Shown: positions 36,729-47,002 of the stretch, one piece after another
How the letters are laid out: each line of letters begins with the position of its first letter
How positions within the stretch are numbered: position 1 is the first letter of the stretch
Origin: Pseudomonas peradeniyensis
GTDB lineage: Bacteria > Pseudomonadota > Gammaproteobacteria > Pseudomonadales > Pseudomonadaceae
Direction of reading: 5' to 3'
Assembly: GCF_014268935.2 (NCBI RefSeq)
Contig: NZ_JABWRJ020000001.1
Coordinates: 1,984,001 to 2,048,000, forward strand
Length of the DNA: 64,000 nt
Made by a program: the position numbers and the translations under genes
The notes under the pieces: generated by a model
The model's database searches: none
What the model was told of the DNA's origin: nothing
Seen by the model: the letters and a program-made list of their open reading frames with translations, nothing else

Positions 36729-38006
36729 GTGGACGAGTACCAGCAGACCATACGCACGTTGTCCGACCGCATCGTCGCCACCCAGACCCCGATCCGCGTG
36801 CTCGACGCGGTGAAATGGGACGACGGCATCCGCCAGGGCTTCCTCAAGGCCAAGGGCAAGGAGCCACCGGCGGTGGACCGTGCCTACTACCAGAACCGCC
36901 CGCTGTCGTTCGACTCCAGCGCGGTGAAGGCCGAGTTCCAGAGCATCGAGCGCGACATCACCCGGCAGTTGGGCCAGTTCAACCCGGTCGGGCAGATCAT
37001 GCGGCGCATGTGCAAGGAATACCGCATGGTGGTGCGCATGCTCGAAGCACGCGGCACCGAGGACTTCGGATTGATCTCCCAGGAGCTCTACGGCGCCGCC
37101 TCCGATGCCTTCCACGCCGGTGATCCGACCCTGGCCGACCTGGGCCTGATGCTCTCGGACTACCTGAACAACATCGACGGTCGCGGCGACCTGAAGGACG
37201 AGCCGAAGAACCTCACGGCCAAGGAAGCAGTGGAGATCCTCCAGCGTCGCCTGAACAAGGTGTTCGGCGAGGCCGAGGAGACCATTCGTGTGTTCGAGTC
37301 CGACGGCATCGTCGCCGACGCCGCGGCCGGCGCCGACTACATCAAGGTGCGCGCCGACGCCATGTTCAACAGCCGCGACGTGCGCGCCCTGGAAGTGCAT
37401 GAAGGCCTGGTGCACGTCGGTACCACCCTCAACGGCCTGAACCAGCCGATCTGCACCTTCCTGGCCAAGGGCCCGCCCTCGTCGACGGTGACCCAGGAGG
37501 GCTTGGCCATCCTCATGGAGGTGATCGCCTTCGCCTCCTACCCCAGCCGCCTGCGCAAGCTCACCAACCGCACCCGTGCCATCCACATGGTGGAGGAGGG
37601 CGCCGACTTCCTGCAGGTCTTCGAGTTCTTCCGCGGCCAGGGCTTCGAGATGGGGCAGAGCTACAGCAACGCCAGCCGGGTGTTCCGTGGCTCGGTGCCC
37701 AACGGCCTGCCATTCACCAAGGACTTGTCCTACCTCAAGGGCTTCATCATGGTTTACAACTACATTCAGTTGGCCGTGAAGAAGGGCAAGCTCGAGCAGA
37801 TCCCATTGCTGTTCTGCGGCAAGACCACCCTGGAAGACATGCGCACGCTGCGCCAGCTGGTCGAGGAAGGGCTGGTCGAACCGCCCAAGTACCTGCCCGA
37901 GCAGTTCCGCGACCTCAACGCGCTGTCGGCCTGGATGTGCTTCTCCAACTTCCTCAACCACCTGAGCCTGGACCGTATTGAAGCCGACTACGCGAACATT
38001 CTCTGA
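36729..38006 (+). CDS. DUF1704 'QEGLA' family protein, putative zinc metallopeptidase
   Basis: 425 residues. Bacterial members are named after the QEGLA motif, seen here as TVTQEGLAILMEV (about residue 257). An HExxxH motif lies upstream in ALEVHEGLVHVGTTLNG (about residue 222). Together they make a metal site with the Glu of QEG as third ligand. Human MATCAP tubulin tyrosine carboxypeptidase belongs to the same superfamily, so peptidase activity is a fair inference; no bacterial substrate is known to me. A GTG start follows AAGGAG. The 3' end overlaps the next gene by 29 bp. Confidence 0.85.
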   Translation: MDEYQQTIRTLSDRIVATQTPIRVLDAVKWDDGIRQGFLKAKGKEPPAVDRAYYQNRPLSFDSSAVKAEFQSIERDITRQLGQFNPVGQIMRRMCKEYRMVVRMLEARGTEDFGLISQELYGAASDAFHAGDPTLADLGLMLSDYLNNIDGRGDLKDEPKNLTAKEAVEILQRRLNKVFGEAEETIRVFESDGIVADAAAGADYIKVRADAMFNSRDVRALEVHEGLVHVGTTLNGLNQPICTFLAKGPPSSTVTQEGLAILMEVIAFASYPSRLRKLTNRTRAIHMVEEGADFLQVFEFFRGQGFEMGQSYSNASRVFRGSVPNGLPFTKDLSYLKGFIMVYNYIQLAVKKGKLEQIPLLFCGKTTLEDMRTLRQLVEEGLVEPPKYLPEQFRDLNALSAWMCFSNFLNHLSLDRIEADYANIL

Positions 38007-38901
38007 CGCCTGCCGTCACCTCGCCTTCGGCTTCGGGTTGCTGCTGTTGGGCGGCTGCAGCAACCTGCTGTTCTATCCCGAGCCCGGCCAGCCGTTCACC
38101 CCGGAAAAGGCCCGCCTGCAGTATCAGGACCTGACCCTCCACGCCGCCGACGGCACGCGCCTGCATGGCTGGTGGCTGCCCGTGCCGGCGGGTACCGAGG
38201 TCAAGGGCACGGTGCTGCACCTGCATGGCAATGGTGGCAACCTGGCCTGGCACCTGGGCGGCAGCTACTGGCTGCCGAAGGCGGGCTACCAGGTGCTGAT
38301 GATCGACTATCGCGGCTATGGGCTGTCCCAGGGCAAGCCGACATTGCCTGAAGTCTATGGTGACATCGGCGCGGCGCTGGACTGGCTCGACAAGGCGCCC
38401 CAGGCCCAGGGCAGGCCGCTGGTGCTGCTCGGCCAGAGCCTCGGCGGGGCCATGGCCATCCACTACCTGGCCCAGCACCCCGAGCAGCGCCGACGCTTCA
38501 GCGCCCTGGTGTTCGATGGCGTGCCGGCCAGCTACCGGGCGGTGGGGCGTCATGCACTGAGCACTTCGTGGATGACCTGGCCGCTGCAGGTGCCGCTGTC
38601 ATGGCTGGTGCCGGACGGCGACAGCGCGATCAACTCGATCGCCCGCCTGGACAGCCCGCCGAAGCTGTTCTTCCACAGCATCGACGACAACCTCGTGCCG
38701 TTGGACAACGGCCTGCGTCTGTACCGCCAGGCGCCGCCGCCCCGGGTGCTGCAGCTTACCCGGGGCGACCATGTGCAGACTTTCGCCGACCCGACCTGGC
38801 GCCAGGTGATGCTGCGCTTCCTGGAAGACCCTACCCATTTCAACGGCCTGCGCCGCTTGGCCGAAGTACCCAACTACCCTGACGAGAAGAACAAGCAATG
38901 A
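37978..38901 (+). CDS. Lipoprotein α/β-hydrolase
   Basis: 307 residues. Lipoprotein signal FGFGLLLLGGC (Cys about 27) then an α/β-hydrolase fold: oxyanion region LHLHGNGGN, DYRGYGLSQG, nucleophile elbow LLGQSLGGAMA (Ser), Asp in SIDDNLVP and His in TRGDHVQTF. Similar 'BEM46/FrsA-like' proteins are esterases of unknown substrate. The only start that keeps the signal peptide is a TTG at 37978 inside the end of the DUF1704 gene, so expression is probably coupled to it. Confidence 0.85.
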   Translation: MKPTTRTFSDACRHLAFGFGLLLLGGCSNLLFYPEPGQPFTPEKARLQYQDLTLHAADGTRLHGWWLPVPAGTEVKGTVLHLHGNGGNLAWHLGGSYWLPKAGYQVLMIDYRGYGLSQGKPTLPEVYGDIGAALDWLDKAPQAQGRPLVLLGQSLGGAMAIHYLAQHPEQRRRFSALVFDGVPASYRAVGRHALSTSWMTWPLQVPLSWLVPDGDSAINSIARLDSPPKLFFHSIDDNLVPLDNGLRLYRQAPPPRVLQLTRGDHVQTFADPTWRQVMLRFLEDPTHFNGLRRLAEVPNYPDEKNKQ

Positions 38902-39224
38902 GTGAAGAACGCAACGCCATCCCGCTGATCCTGACTGGCGTCGGCAGCATCATCGTGACGGTGGGAGCCCTCTGGTACTACGGCTACCTGCATTTCGCCA
39001 AGCCCGAGGATGCGCTGTTACTGCAGGATTTCACCATGCTCAAGACCATTCCGGGGGAAGACTACAAGGTCTCGCTGACGCCGGCACCACAGGTGGCACA
39101 GTGCATCGATGGCGTGCTGGTGCTGTTCGACACCGAGCAGAAGGGCCTGACCGGGGTGCTGGTGGACAACCGCAAACGCGCGGTGCGCTGCATGGGGCAG
39201 GAGACGCCGCAGCAGGTGCAGTGA
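38898..39224 (+). CDS. Small membrane-anchored hypothetical protein
   Basis: 108 residues with one N-terminal membrane segment (IPLILTGVGSIIVTVGALWYYGYL, about 8-31, one continuous helix) and a periplasmic or cytosolic soluble part with two Cys (QCIDGVLVL, VRCMGQ). The start overlaps the hydrolase stop (ATGA), making it the last of a three-gene run (DUF1704, hydrolase, this). I do not recognise the family. Confidence 0.75.
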   Translation: MSEERNAIPLILTGVGSIIVTVGALWYYGYLHFAKPEDALLLQDFTMLKTIPGEDYKVSLTPAPQVAQCIDGVLVLFDTEQKGLTGVLVDNRKRAVRCMGQETPQQVQ

Positions 39225-39284
39225 GCGTGTCCTGACTTTCAGATGGGGTCGGTGCTAGGGCAGGTTCAGGAGGATGTTGTCTGC

Positions 39285-39308
39285 GTGGGAGCGGGCTTGC
39301 CCCGCGAA
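39285..39308. repeat. Single REP element
   Basis: One copy of GGGAGCGGGCTTGCCCCGCG without a nearby inverted partner. Confidence 0.85.
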
Positions 39309-39342
39309 GTGTCGCACGCACGATGTTCAATCCCAAACCATG

Positions 39343-39369
39343 AAAAACCCCGCCATCAGGCGGGGTTTT
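39343..39369. terminator. Bidirectional intrinsic terminator
   Basis: AAAAACCCCGCC - ATCA - GGCGGGGTTTT between two convergent genes; A and T runs on both sides allow it to end both transcripts. Confidence 0.93.
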
Positions 39370-39386
39370 CACTCAAGCGCCAGCGA

Positions 39387-40175
39387 TTACTGGATCTGGC
39401 TCACCGCCCGCGGCGCCACCGGCTGGTTGTCGTTGGAGATGGTCACCTCCACCCGACGGTTCTGCGCGCGGCCCGAGTTGCTGCTGTTGTCGGCCACCGG
39501 GTACTCCTTGCCGTACCCCTGGGCGACGATGCGCGCAGGATCCACGCCGGCACGTACCAGTGCCATGCGCACCGCGCCGGCGCGGCGCTCGGACAGGGTC
39601 TGGTTGTAGTTGGCCGAGCCGACGCTGTCGGTGTAGCCCTCGACGATCACCTTGCGCTCGGGGTTCTCCTGGAGGAACTGGGCCAGTTTGGTAACGTTGG
39701 GGTAGGCGCTGCTCTTGAGCACGGCCTTGTTGAAGTCGAACAGCACGTCACCGAAGGTCACCAGGGTGCCACGGTCGGTCTGCTTGGCGTTCAGGCTGTC
39801 CTGCAGCTTCTTGATCTGCGCGTCGCGGGCGTCCAGCTTGGCCTGGGCGCGCTGGGCGGCGGCGTTCTTGAGTTCGGCCTCGGCGCCGCGCAGGGCGATG
39901 GTCTGCTTGGCCACTTCGACACGCTGGTTGGTCAGGTAGGCGAGCTGGTCGACCTTCTTCGAGTCCTCGCGCTCCATGTAGGCCTTGTCGGCCTTGTTCA
40001 GCCAGTCCTGGGCGTCCTTGGTCTCGAGGGCGGCCACCTTGCTCGACTGCGGGTCGCTCTGCAGGGCGGAGAAGTTGGTGCGGGCCGACTCCAGGTTGGC
40101 GTTCGGGTCGTGGGAGCAGGCGGCGAGGCCCACGCTCAGGGCCAGCAGGGCGGGAATCATGACGTAGTTGCGCAT
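39387..40175 (-). CDS. OmpA-family lipoprotein (DUF4398 + OmpA C-terminal domain)
   Basis: 262 residues. Lipoprotein signal ending ALSVGLAACSHD (Cys about 20), a helical coiled-coil middle (ALETKDAQDWLNKADKAYM ... AELKNAAAQRAQAK) of DUF4398 type, and an OmpA peptidoglycan-binding domain (DVLFDFNKAVLKSSAYPNV; VEGYTDSVGSANYN; LSERRAGAVRMAL; NRRVEV). It should tether the outer membrane to peptidoglycan. The ATG at 40175 is taken because AAAGGA lies 8 bp upstream; an ATG at 40184 is too close to that site. It is 49 bp downstream of a related lipoprotein, probably one operon. Confidence 0.88.
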   Translation of the reverse strand: MRNYVMIPALLALSVGLAACSHDPNANLESARTNFSALQSDPQSSKVAALETKDAQDWLNKADKAYMEREDSKKVDQLAYLTNQRVEVAKQTIALRGAEAELKNAAAQRAQAKLDARDAQIKKLQDSLNAKQTDRGTLVTFGDVLFDFNKAVLKSSAYPNVTKLAQFLQENPERKVIVEGYTDSVGSANYNQTLSERRAGAVRMALVRAGVDPARIVAQGYGKEYPVADNSSNSGRAQNRRVEVTISNDNQPVAPRAVSQIQ

Positions 40176-40224
40176 AGTGTTCATCCTTTGATCGTTAACG
40201 AAGGCTCATGAGGCTGGGCAGGGC

Positions 40225-40638
40225 TCATTCGGCGCTGCGCAGGCCTTCCTCGCGTACGTCGTTGATGCCTTGACGGGCATCCTGCACGGCCTTCTGGGCC
40301 TTGGCCGCCTGGGCCTTGCGCTCGGCGACGCGGGCGTCCCATTCGGCCTGCTCAGCCAGCAGCTTGGCCTGGTCGTACTGCTTGTCGTGCATGGCGATCT
40401 CGGCCTTCTTGAACTTGTCCTGGGCAGCCTTCATCTCCACCGCGGCGAATTCGGTGCCACCGGCACTGACCGCCGAGTTGACCGCCGATTGGGTCACGGC
40501 GTACTGCTCGGTGGGCGGCTTGCCCGCGCAGCCGGCCAGCACCAGGCTGCTGCTCAGGGCCAGCGCGGCCAGCTTGAGCCCGCGCAGGTGAGTGGAGGAA
40601 GGTTGTGCGATGCGGGTCTTCATGGTGGTCAACTCCAT
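40225..40638 (-). CDS. DUF4398 lipoprotein
   Basis: 137 residues. Hydrophobic signal ending SSSLVLAGCAGKP with lipobox L-A-G-C, then a helical DUF4398 domain with heptad-like Ala/Lys-rich helices (EMKAAQDKFKKAEIAMHDKQ, broken by a turn, then AKLLAEQAEWDARVAERKA). The ATG at 40638 has AGGAG at the right distance. It pairs with the OmpA-type protein downstream, which repeats the same helical domain; they may work together at the outer membrane. Confidence 0.85.
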   Translation of the reverse strand: MELTTMKTRIAQPSSTHLRGLKLAALALSSSLVLAGCAGKPPTEQYAVTQSAVNSAVSAGGTEFAAVEMKAAQDKFKKAEIAMHDKQYDQAKLLAEQAEWDARVAERKAQAAKAQKAVQDARQGINDVREEGLRSAE

Positions 40639-40810
40639 TGGGTCACTCCTGTTAAACGACGATGCCACGTGGTGGCTATCGCTGTTCCCCTGTGGCCAGC
40701 GTCGGGCGCAAAGGCCCGTGTTTACAGGGTTTTGCCGTGATGGCTATTGGCTGTGACCGAGGCGTTTTTTGAATAGTTCAGAAAAATTTGCACGCTAAAG
40801 GTATTTTTTT

Positions 40811-40826
40811 CTGACTAATCAGTCAG
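40811..40826. promoter_or_regulatory. Inverted repeat upstream of the DUF4398 operon
   Basis: CTGACT-AATC-AGTCAG in an AT-rich part of the intergenic region, about 170 bp upstream of the lipoprotein start. A regulator site or part of a promoter is possible; nothing identifies the protein. Confidence 0.35.
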
Positions 40827-40893
40827 CGGAATTTCCGTGGAACTTCCGCTGTGGATGACGGTATGCCGGGTCTTGCCCGGCACCCGGAAAGGC

Positions 40894-41238
40894 TCAGTGC
40901 GACTGCTCTTCCCGAACCCGGCCAAGGGCCTGCAGGTGGCGCCGGGAGAGGGCCAGGAAGCGTGGCGTGGGGCCGATGTCCTCGTACAGCGGGTCGCCTT
41001 CCTCGTCGGTGGCGATCACCTGCTGGCCCTTGATGTAGGGAAAGCTGGCCTCAAGCTCTTCAAGCGCCGCCGCCACCAGTTCGCCCAGCAGTTCCTCGGG
41101 GCTGCGCTTGGGGTACATGTCGATCAGCGCGGCCAGGCGCGCTTCGGCTTCCATGTCCAGGTGCAGGACATGGCCGGTGGGGCTCAGGCGGCCGGCGGCG
41201 TTCTGTTCCCAGTGCTGGGCGAGTTGGCGAATTTTCAT
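40894..41238 (-). CDS. Small conserved hypothetical protein (114 aa)
   Basis: Starts [19 protein letters not shown], has an acidic middle ([19 protein letters not shown], then [21 protein letters not shown]) that looks like a ribbon-helix-helix-type or helical domain, and ends in a basic tail. AGAGG lies 5 bp before the ATG. Similar genes in Pseudomonas have been labelled pilin assembly or pilus tip proteins, but I see nothing in the sequence to support that. It is divergent from ppc (144 bp apart). Confidence 0.72.
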   Translation of the reverse strand: MKIRQLAQHWEQNAAGRLSPTGHVLHLDMEAEARLAALIDMYPKRSPEELLGELVAAALEELEASFPYIKGQQVIATDEEGDPLYEDIGPTPRFLALSRRHLQALGRVREEQSH

Positions 41239-41382
41239 GATGACCTCTGTCAAAGCCTGGTAATGGCATTGCTTCGGATGTCCTGTGTTCACTTTAGTCG
41301 CTCTGGCCGCTTCCGGCTTGCCAGGCGCGGGCGCGAGTGGGCACTCTTGGGCGCATGCGGTTTCCTGGAGTGGAGAAGGCTG

Positions 41383-44010
41383 ATGAGTGATATCGATCTG
41401 CGCTTGCGCGAGGATGTGCACCTTTTGGGAGAACTGCTGGGCGAGACCATCCGCCAGCAGCATGGCGAGGCGTTCCTGCAGAAGATCGAGGACATCCGCC
41501 ACAGCGCCAAGGCCGATCGGCGTGGGCAGGGCGAGCGACTGAGCTCGACCCTGGGCGACCTGGCCGAGGAGGACCTGCTGCCAGTGGCGCGGGCGTTCAA
41601 CCAGTTTCTCAACCTGGCCAACATCGCCGAGCAGTACCAGCTGATCCGTCGCCGCGATGCCGACCAGCCCGAGCCGTTCGAGGCGCGGGTGCTGCCGGAA
41701 CTGCTGACGCGGCTGAAGGCGGCGGGCCACGGCAACGATGAGCTGGGCCGGCAGCTGGCCAGGCTGAACATCGAGCTGGTGCTTACCGCCCATCCCACCG
41801 AGGTGGCCCGCCGCACCCTGATCCAGAAGTACGACGCCATTGCCGCGCAACTGGCCGCGCAGGATCATCGCGACCTCGTTCCCGGCGAGCGCCAGCAGGT
41901 ACGCGAGCGCTTGCGCCGCCTGATCGCCGAAGCGTGGCACACCGAGGAGATCCGTCGCACCCGGCCGACCCCGGTGGATGAAGCCAAGTGGGGCTTCGCG
42001 GTCATCGAGCACTCGTTGTGGCAGGCGATCCCCAACCACCTGCGCAAGGTCGACGCGGCCCTGTTCGAGGCCACCGGGCTGCGCCTGCCGCTGGAGTCGG
42101 CGCCGGTGCGCTTCGCCTCCTGGATGGGCGGTGACCGCGACGGCAACCCCAACGTTACGGCGGCGGTCACCCGCGAAGTCCTGCTGCTGGCGCGCTGGAT
42201 GGCCGCCGACCTGTTCCTGCGCGATATCGACGGACTGGCCGCCGAACTGTCCATGCAGCAGGCCAGCGCCGCGTTGAAAGACAAGGTCGGCGACAGCGCC
42301 GAGCCTTATCGCGCCCTGCTCAAGCAGCTGCGTGACCGCCTGCGCGCCACCCGCGCCTGGGCCCATGCCTCGCTGACGAGCACGCAGCCGGCCAGCGCCG
42401 CGGTGCTGGTGGACAATCGCGAGCTGATCGCGCCGCTGGAGCTGGCCTACCAGTCGCTGCATGAATGCGGCATGGGTGTGATCGCCGACGGCCCGTTGCT
42501 CGACTGCCTGCGCCGGGCGGTGACCTTCGGCCTGTTCCTGGTCCGCCTGGACGTGCGCCAGGATGCCGCCCGCCACCGCGACGCGCTGTCTGAAATCACC
42601 GACTACCTCGGCCTCGGTCGCTATGCCGAGTGGGACGAGGAGCGCCGCATCACGTTCCTTCAGGCTGAGCTGAAAAACCGTCGCCCGCTGTTGCCGGCGC
42701 ACTTCCAGCCTCAGGCCGAGACGGCCGAGGTGCTCGCCACCTGCCGCGAGATCGCCGCCGCGCCTGCGGCGTCGCTGGGGTCGTACGTGATCTCCATGGC
42801 CGGCGCGGCCTCTGATGTGCTGGCGGTACAGTTGCTGCTCAAGGAGGCCGGGCTGACCCGGTCAATGCGCGTGGTGCCGCTGTTCGAGACCCTGGCTGAC
42901 CTGGACAACGCAGGCCCGGTGATGGAACGCCTGCTCGGTTTGCCGGGCTACCGCGCCGGCTTGCAAGGGCCGCAGGAGGTGATGATCGGCTATTCCGACT
43001 CGGCCAAGGACGCCGGCACCACCGCGGCGGCCTGGGCCCAGTACCGCGCCCAGGAGAACCTGGTGCGCATTTGCCGCGAGCACCAGGTCGAACTGTTGCT
43101 GTTCCATGGCCGGGGCGGCACGGTCGGGCGCGGCGGCGGCCCGGCCCACGCGGCGATCCTGTCGCAACCGCCGGGCTCGGTGGGCGGGCGTTTCCGCACC
43201 ACCGAGCAGGGCGAGATGATCCGTTTCAAGTTCGGCTTGCCGGGTATTGCCGAGCAGAACCTCAACCTCTACCTGGCCGCCGTGCTGGAGGCGACCCTGT
43301 TGCCGCCGCCACCGCCGGAGCCGGCGTGGCGCGCGTTGATGGACCAGCTGGCCGCCGATGGCGTCAAGGCCTACCGCGGCGTGGTGCGCGAGAATCCGGA
43401 CTTCGTCGAATACTTCCGCCAGTCCACCCCCGAGCAGGAGCTCGGTCGCTTGCCGCTGGGCAGCCGCCCGGCCAAGCGCCGCGCCGGGGGCATCGAGAGC
43501 CTGCGGGCGATTCCGTGGATCTTCGGCTGGACCCAGACAAGGCTGATGCTGCCGGCCTGGCTGGGCTGGGAAACGGCGTTGAACAATGCACTGGCACGCG
43601 GGCAGGGGGCGCTGCTGGCGCAGATGCGCGAGCAATGGCCGTTCTTCCGCACCCGCATCGATATGCTGGAGATGGTCCTGGCCAAGGCTGATGCACAAAT
43701 CGCCGAGGCCTACGACGAACGTCTGGTGCAACCCGAACTGCTGCCGTTGGGCGCGCACCTGCGCGACCTATTGTCGCAGTCGTGCCAGGTGGTACTGGGC
43801 CTGACCGGGCAGCCGGTGCTACTGGCGCACAGCCCGGAAACCCTGGAATTCATCCGCCTGCGCAACACCTACCTGGACCCGTTGCACCGCCTGCAGGCCG
43901 AGCTGCTGGCGCGCTCGCGCAGCCGTGAAGCCGCTCTGGACAGCCCGTTGGAGCAGGCCTTGCTGGTGACCGTGGCAGGGATCGCGGCAGGTTTGCGCAA
44001 TACCGGCTGA
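41383..44010 (+). CDS. ppc: Phosphoenolpyruvate carboxylase
   Basis: 875 residues. It makes oxaloacetate from PEP and bicarbonate, refilling the TCA cycle. Catalytic His in [19 protein letters not shown] (about 138), [19 protein letters not shown], the [15 protein letters not shown] block, and the glycine-rich [19 protein letters not shown] loop with the second His/Arg set. The frame is open far upstream; the ATG at 41383 gives the usual N-terminus ([19 protein letters not shown]) with GGAG nearby. Confidence 0.97.
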   Translation: MSDIDLRLREDVHLLGELLGETIRQQHGEAFLQKIEDIRHSAKADRRGQGERLSSTLGDLAEEDLLPVARAFNQFLNLANIAEQYQLIRRRDADQPEPFEARVLPELLTRLKAAGHGNDELGRQLARLNIELVLTAHPTEVARRTLIQKYDAIAAQLAAQDHRDLVPGERQQVRERLRRLIAEAWHTEEIRRTRPTPVDEAKWGFAVIEHSLWQAIPNHLRKVDAALFEATGLRLPLESAPVRFASWMGGDRDGNPNVTAAVTREVLLLARWMAADLFLRDIDGLAAELSMQQASAALKDKVGDSAEPYRALLKQLRDRLRATRAWAHASLTSTQPASAAVLVDNRELIAPLELAYQSLHECGMGVIADGPLLDCLRRAVTFGLFLVRLDVRQDAARHRDALSEITDYLGLGRYAEWDEERRITFLQAELKNRRPLLPAHFQPQAETAEVLATCREIAAAPAASLGSYVISMAGAASDVLAVQLLLKEAGLTRSMRVVPLFETLADLDNAGPVMERLLGLPGYRAGLQGPQEVMIGYSDSAKDAGTTAAAWAQYRAQENLVRICREHQVELLLFHGRGGTVGRGGGPAHAAILSQPPGSVGGRFRTTEQGEMIRFKFGLPGIAEQNLNLYLAAVLEATLLPPPPPEPAWRALMDQLAADGVKAYRGVVRENPDFVEYFRQSTPEQELGRLPLGSRPAKRRAGGIESLRAIPWIFGWTQTRLMLPAWLGWETALNNALARGQGALLAQMREQWPFFRTRIDMLEMVLAKADAQIAEAYDERLVQPELLPLGAHLRDLLSQSCQVVLGLTGQPVLLAHSPETLEFIRLRNTYLDPLHRLQAELLARSRSREAALDSPLEQALLVTVAGIAAGLRNTG

Positions 44011-44181
44011 GGTCGTTCGAGACCGGTCTCGGTGATTGGCGGGGTTGCTCCTGCGCCAACCCCCGACGGCCGGTTGCGCCGGGCGCAACCAGTGCCCCGG
44101 CCAGCGGCGGGCGGCCCGTTCCTGGCACTTTTGGACGCTTGTCGGGGGGGCGGGCGCTGTGTATCTTGAGCAGCCTTTTGA

Positions 44182-44919
<738 letters not shown>

Positions 44920-44938
44920 TCCATCACCGTGCGTCACG

Positions 44939-44958
44939 ACGGCCCGCTTGCGGGCCGT
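44939..44958 (+). terminator. Hairpin after adk
   Basis: ACGGCCCG - CTTG - CGGGCCGT, a perfect 8-bp stem followed by TGTCGTTT, a poor T run; probably a weak terminator allowing some read-through into tsaB. Confidence 0.7.
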
Positions 44959-45009
44959 TGTCGTTTATACTGCCGCTCTTTTTCCCCTGTCGCCTGGATA
45001 CCTCGTTCG

Positions 45010-45684
45010 ATGACCACCTTGCTGGCCCTGGATACCGCCACCGAAGCCTGTTCCGTCGCGCTGCTGCACGACGGCAAGGTGACCAGCCACTACGAGGTGG
45101 CCCCACGCCTGCACGCGCAGAAGCTGCTGCCGATGATCAAGCAGCTGCTGGCCGACTCGGGCGTGGCGCTGAGCGCGCTGGACGCCATCGCCTTCGGTCG
45201 TGGCCCGGGCGCCTTCACCGGCGTGCGTATCGCCATCGGCGTGGTCCAGGGGCTGGCTTTCGCCCTCGAGCGTCCGGTGCTGCCGGTGTCCAACCTGGCG
45301 GCACTGGCACAGGGCGCGCTGCGTGAGCGGGGCGTGCAACAGGTGGCCGCGGCCATCGATGCGCGCATGGACGAGGTGTATTGGGGCTGCTATCGCGCCG
45401 AGCAGGGTGAGATGCGTCTGATCGGCCAGGAAATGGTGCTTCCACCCGAGCGGGTTGCGCTGCCGCAAGACCTGGATGGCGAGTGGTTTGGCGCCGGCAC
45501 CGGTTGGGGCTATGCCGAGCGGCTGGCCGTGCAGGTCGCGGCCAGCGATGCCATCGCGCTGCCCAATGCCCTGGATATCCTCACCCTGGCCGGCTTCGCC
45601 TGGGCGCGGGGCGAGGCGGTCGTCGCCGAGCAGGCGCAACCGGTCTACCTGCGCGATAATGTGGCTACGCCCAAGGCGCGTTGA
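45010..45684 (+). CDS. tsaB: tRNA threonylcarbamoyladenosine biosynthesis protein TsaB
   Basis: 224 residues. With TsaD and TsaE it makes t6A37 in ANN-decoding tRNAs. The ASKHA-fold start LLALDTATEACSVALLHDG, the helix HAQKLLPMIKQLLADSG and the conserved GRGPGAFTGVRIAIGVVQGLA are present. The ATG at 45010 is chosen from a longer open frame. Start and length match TsaB (YeaZ). Confidence 0.95.
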   Translation: MTTLLALDTATEACSVALLHDGKVTSHYEVAPRLHAQKLLPMIKQLLADSGVALSALDAIAFGRGPGAFTGVRIAIGVVQGLAFALERPVLPVSNLAALAQGALRERGVQQVAAAIDARMDEVYWGCYRAEQGEMRLIGQEMVLPPERVALPQDLDGEWFGAGTGWGYAERLAVQVAASDAIALPNALDILTLAGFAWARGEAVVAEQAQPVYLRDNVATPKAR

Positions 45685-45816
45685 ATGCAGTTCGTCGGCT
45701 ATCGCCGTTCACGATAAAACCTTTTGCGCGTTCTGTGGTCCAGTTATCAGTTCGGGCATTAGCGAAGGATTCCTGATGCTGCTAAATTGCCATCATTGAT
45801 CCTGAGTGCCCCTGTC

Positions 45817-46107
45817 ATGCGTATCGACGGCTTCTCCTCACAGAGCTACCCCATCAAGCGCGCGCCTCGCAAGGCGCCGGCGCGTGACGAAGCCATCGAC
45901 GAAGCCGACGCCGAGATCATCGAGGACATCGACGCGCAGGTCAGCCGTGCCAGCCGTCGCGGCGAGAACCTGCCGGCCCGCCAGCAGGACCTGATCTTCC
46001 CCCGCGCCCGCGACCGGCGTACCTCCACGGCGCTGGCCAGCTACCTGACCACTGCCGGCTTCACCGACTGGGAGATGGAAGTGCTGGGGCTGGACCTGTA
46101 CATTTGA
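45817..46107 (+). CDS. Small hypothetical protein (96 aa)
   Basis: Starts MRIDGFSSQSYPIKRAPRK, has an acidic then basic middle (ARDEAIDEADAEIIEDIDAQV; then RARDRRTSTALASYL) and ends DWEMEVLGLDLYI. No signal peptide. Of two possible starts, the ATG at 45817 avoids an unlikely N-terminal extension. It ends 3 bp before the DUF72 gene, so the two are probably cotranscribed. Low complexity at the start suggests a flexible or helical protein; the function is unknown. Confidence 0.75.
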   Translation: MRIDGFSSQSYPIKRAPRKAPARDEAIDEADAEIIEDIDAQVSRASRRGENLPARQQDLIFPRARDRRTSTALASYLTTAGFTDWEMEVLGLDLYI

Positions 46108-46110
46108 TGG

Positions 46111-46980
46111 ATGACGCCATCACCCCTCCCTTATTTCCTCGGTTGCCCGTCCTGGGCTGAAAACGCCTGGCGCGAGTACCTGTACCCCGCCGACGCCCGC
46201 ACTAGCGAGTTCCTCGGGCTGTACAGCCAGGTATTCAACGCCGTCGAAGGCAACACCACGTTCTATGCCCGGCCAGCGCCAGCAACGGTAGAGCGTTGGT
46301 CGCAGATCATGCCGACGGGGTTTCGCTTCACCGCCAAGTTTCCTGGTGATGTCAGCCACGCGGGCGATCTGCGTGAACAGCTCGACTCGGCGCTGGACTT
46401 CACACGGCTAATGGCTCCCTTGGGCGAGCGCGTGTCGCCTTACTGGCTGCAATTGCCGGCGATGTTCGGTCCGGCGCGCCTGGGCGAGCTTGCGCACTTT
46501 CTCGACGGGATCGGCGTGCCGGTGGCGGTGGAGGTGCGCAACGACGCGTTCTTTGCCCGTGGCGAGGAGGAGCGTCAGCTCAACCGCCTGTTGCATGAGC
46601 GTGGTGTCGAGCGCATCTGCCTGGATCCGCGTGCGCTGTTCAGCTGCGCTTCGCGCGAGCCCGCGGTGCTCCATGCCCAGGCCAAGAAGCCCAAGGTGCC
46701 GCCGCGCCCGGCAGCCTTTACCCAACATCCGCAGGTGCGCTTCATCGGCCATCCCGAGCTCGAGGCCAACGAGCCCTTTCTCACGCCCTGGGTGGACAAG
46801 GTCGCCGCCTGGATCGAGGAGGGGCGCCGCCCGTACGTATTCCTGCATACCTCGGACAACCGCCTGGCCGCGGCACTGGCCCAGCGTTTTCACCAGCGCC
46901 TGATGACCTTGTTGCCAGGCTTGGCGTCGCTGCCTGAATTGCCGCGCGCCCCTGAGGTCGAACAACTGGGGCTACTGTGA
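46111..46980 (+). CDS. DUF72 family protein
   Basis: 289 residues with the DUF72 (TIM-barrel-like, YecE) pattern: LGCPSWAENAWREYLYP at the start, FNAVEGNTTFYARP (conserved E-x-N-x-T-F-Y), FTAKFPGDVSH, and a C-terminal YVFLHTSDNRLAAALAQRF. The enzymatic role is not established. It forms a close series with the gene before it (3 bp) and the lyase-like gene after it (22 bp). Confidence 0.9.
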   Translation: MTPSPLPYFLGCPSWAENAWREYLYPADARTSEFLGLYSQVFNAVEGNTTFYARPAPATVERWSQIMPTGFRFTAKFPGDVSHAGDLREQLDSALDFTRLMAPLGERVSPYWLQLPAMFGPARLGELAHFLDGIGVPVAVEVRNDAFFARGEEERQLNRLLHERGVERICLDPRALFSCASREPAVLHAQAKKPKVPPRPAAFTQHPQVRFIGHPELEANEPFLTPWVDKVAAWIEEGRRPYVFLHTSDNRLAAALAQRFHQRLMTLLPGLASLPELPRAPEVEQLGLL

Positions 46981-47002
46981 TCTGACTGTCGGAGGTTGAA
47001 CC

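Noticed and set aside
45685..45816. Possible extra gene or sRNA between tsaB and the 96-aa gene
   Set aside because: Short AT-richer stretch without a convincing hairpin, promoter or ORF.
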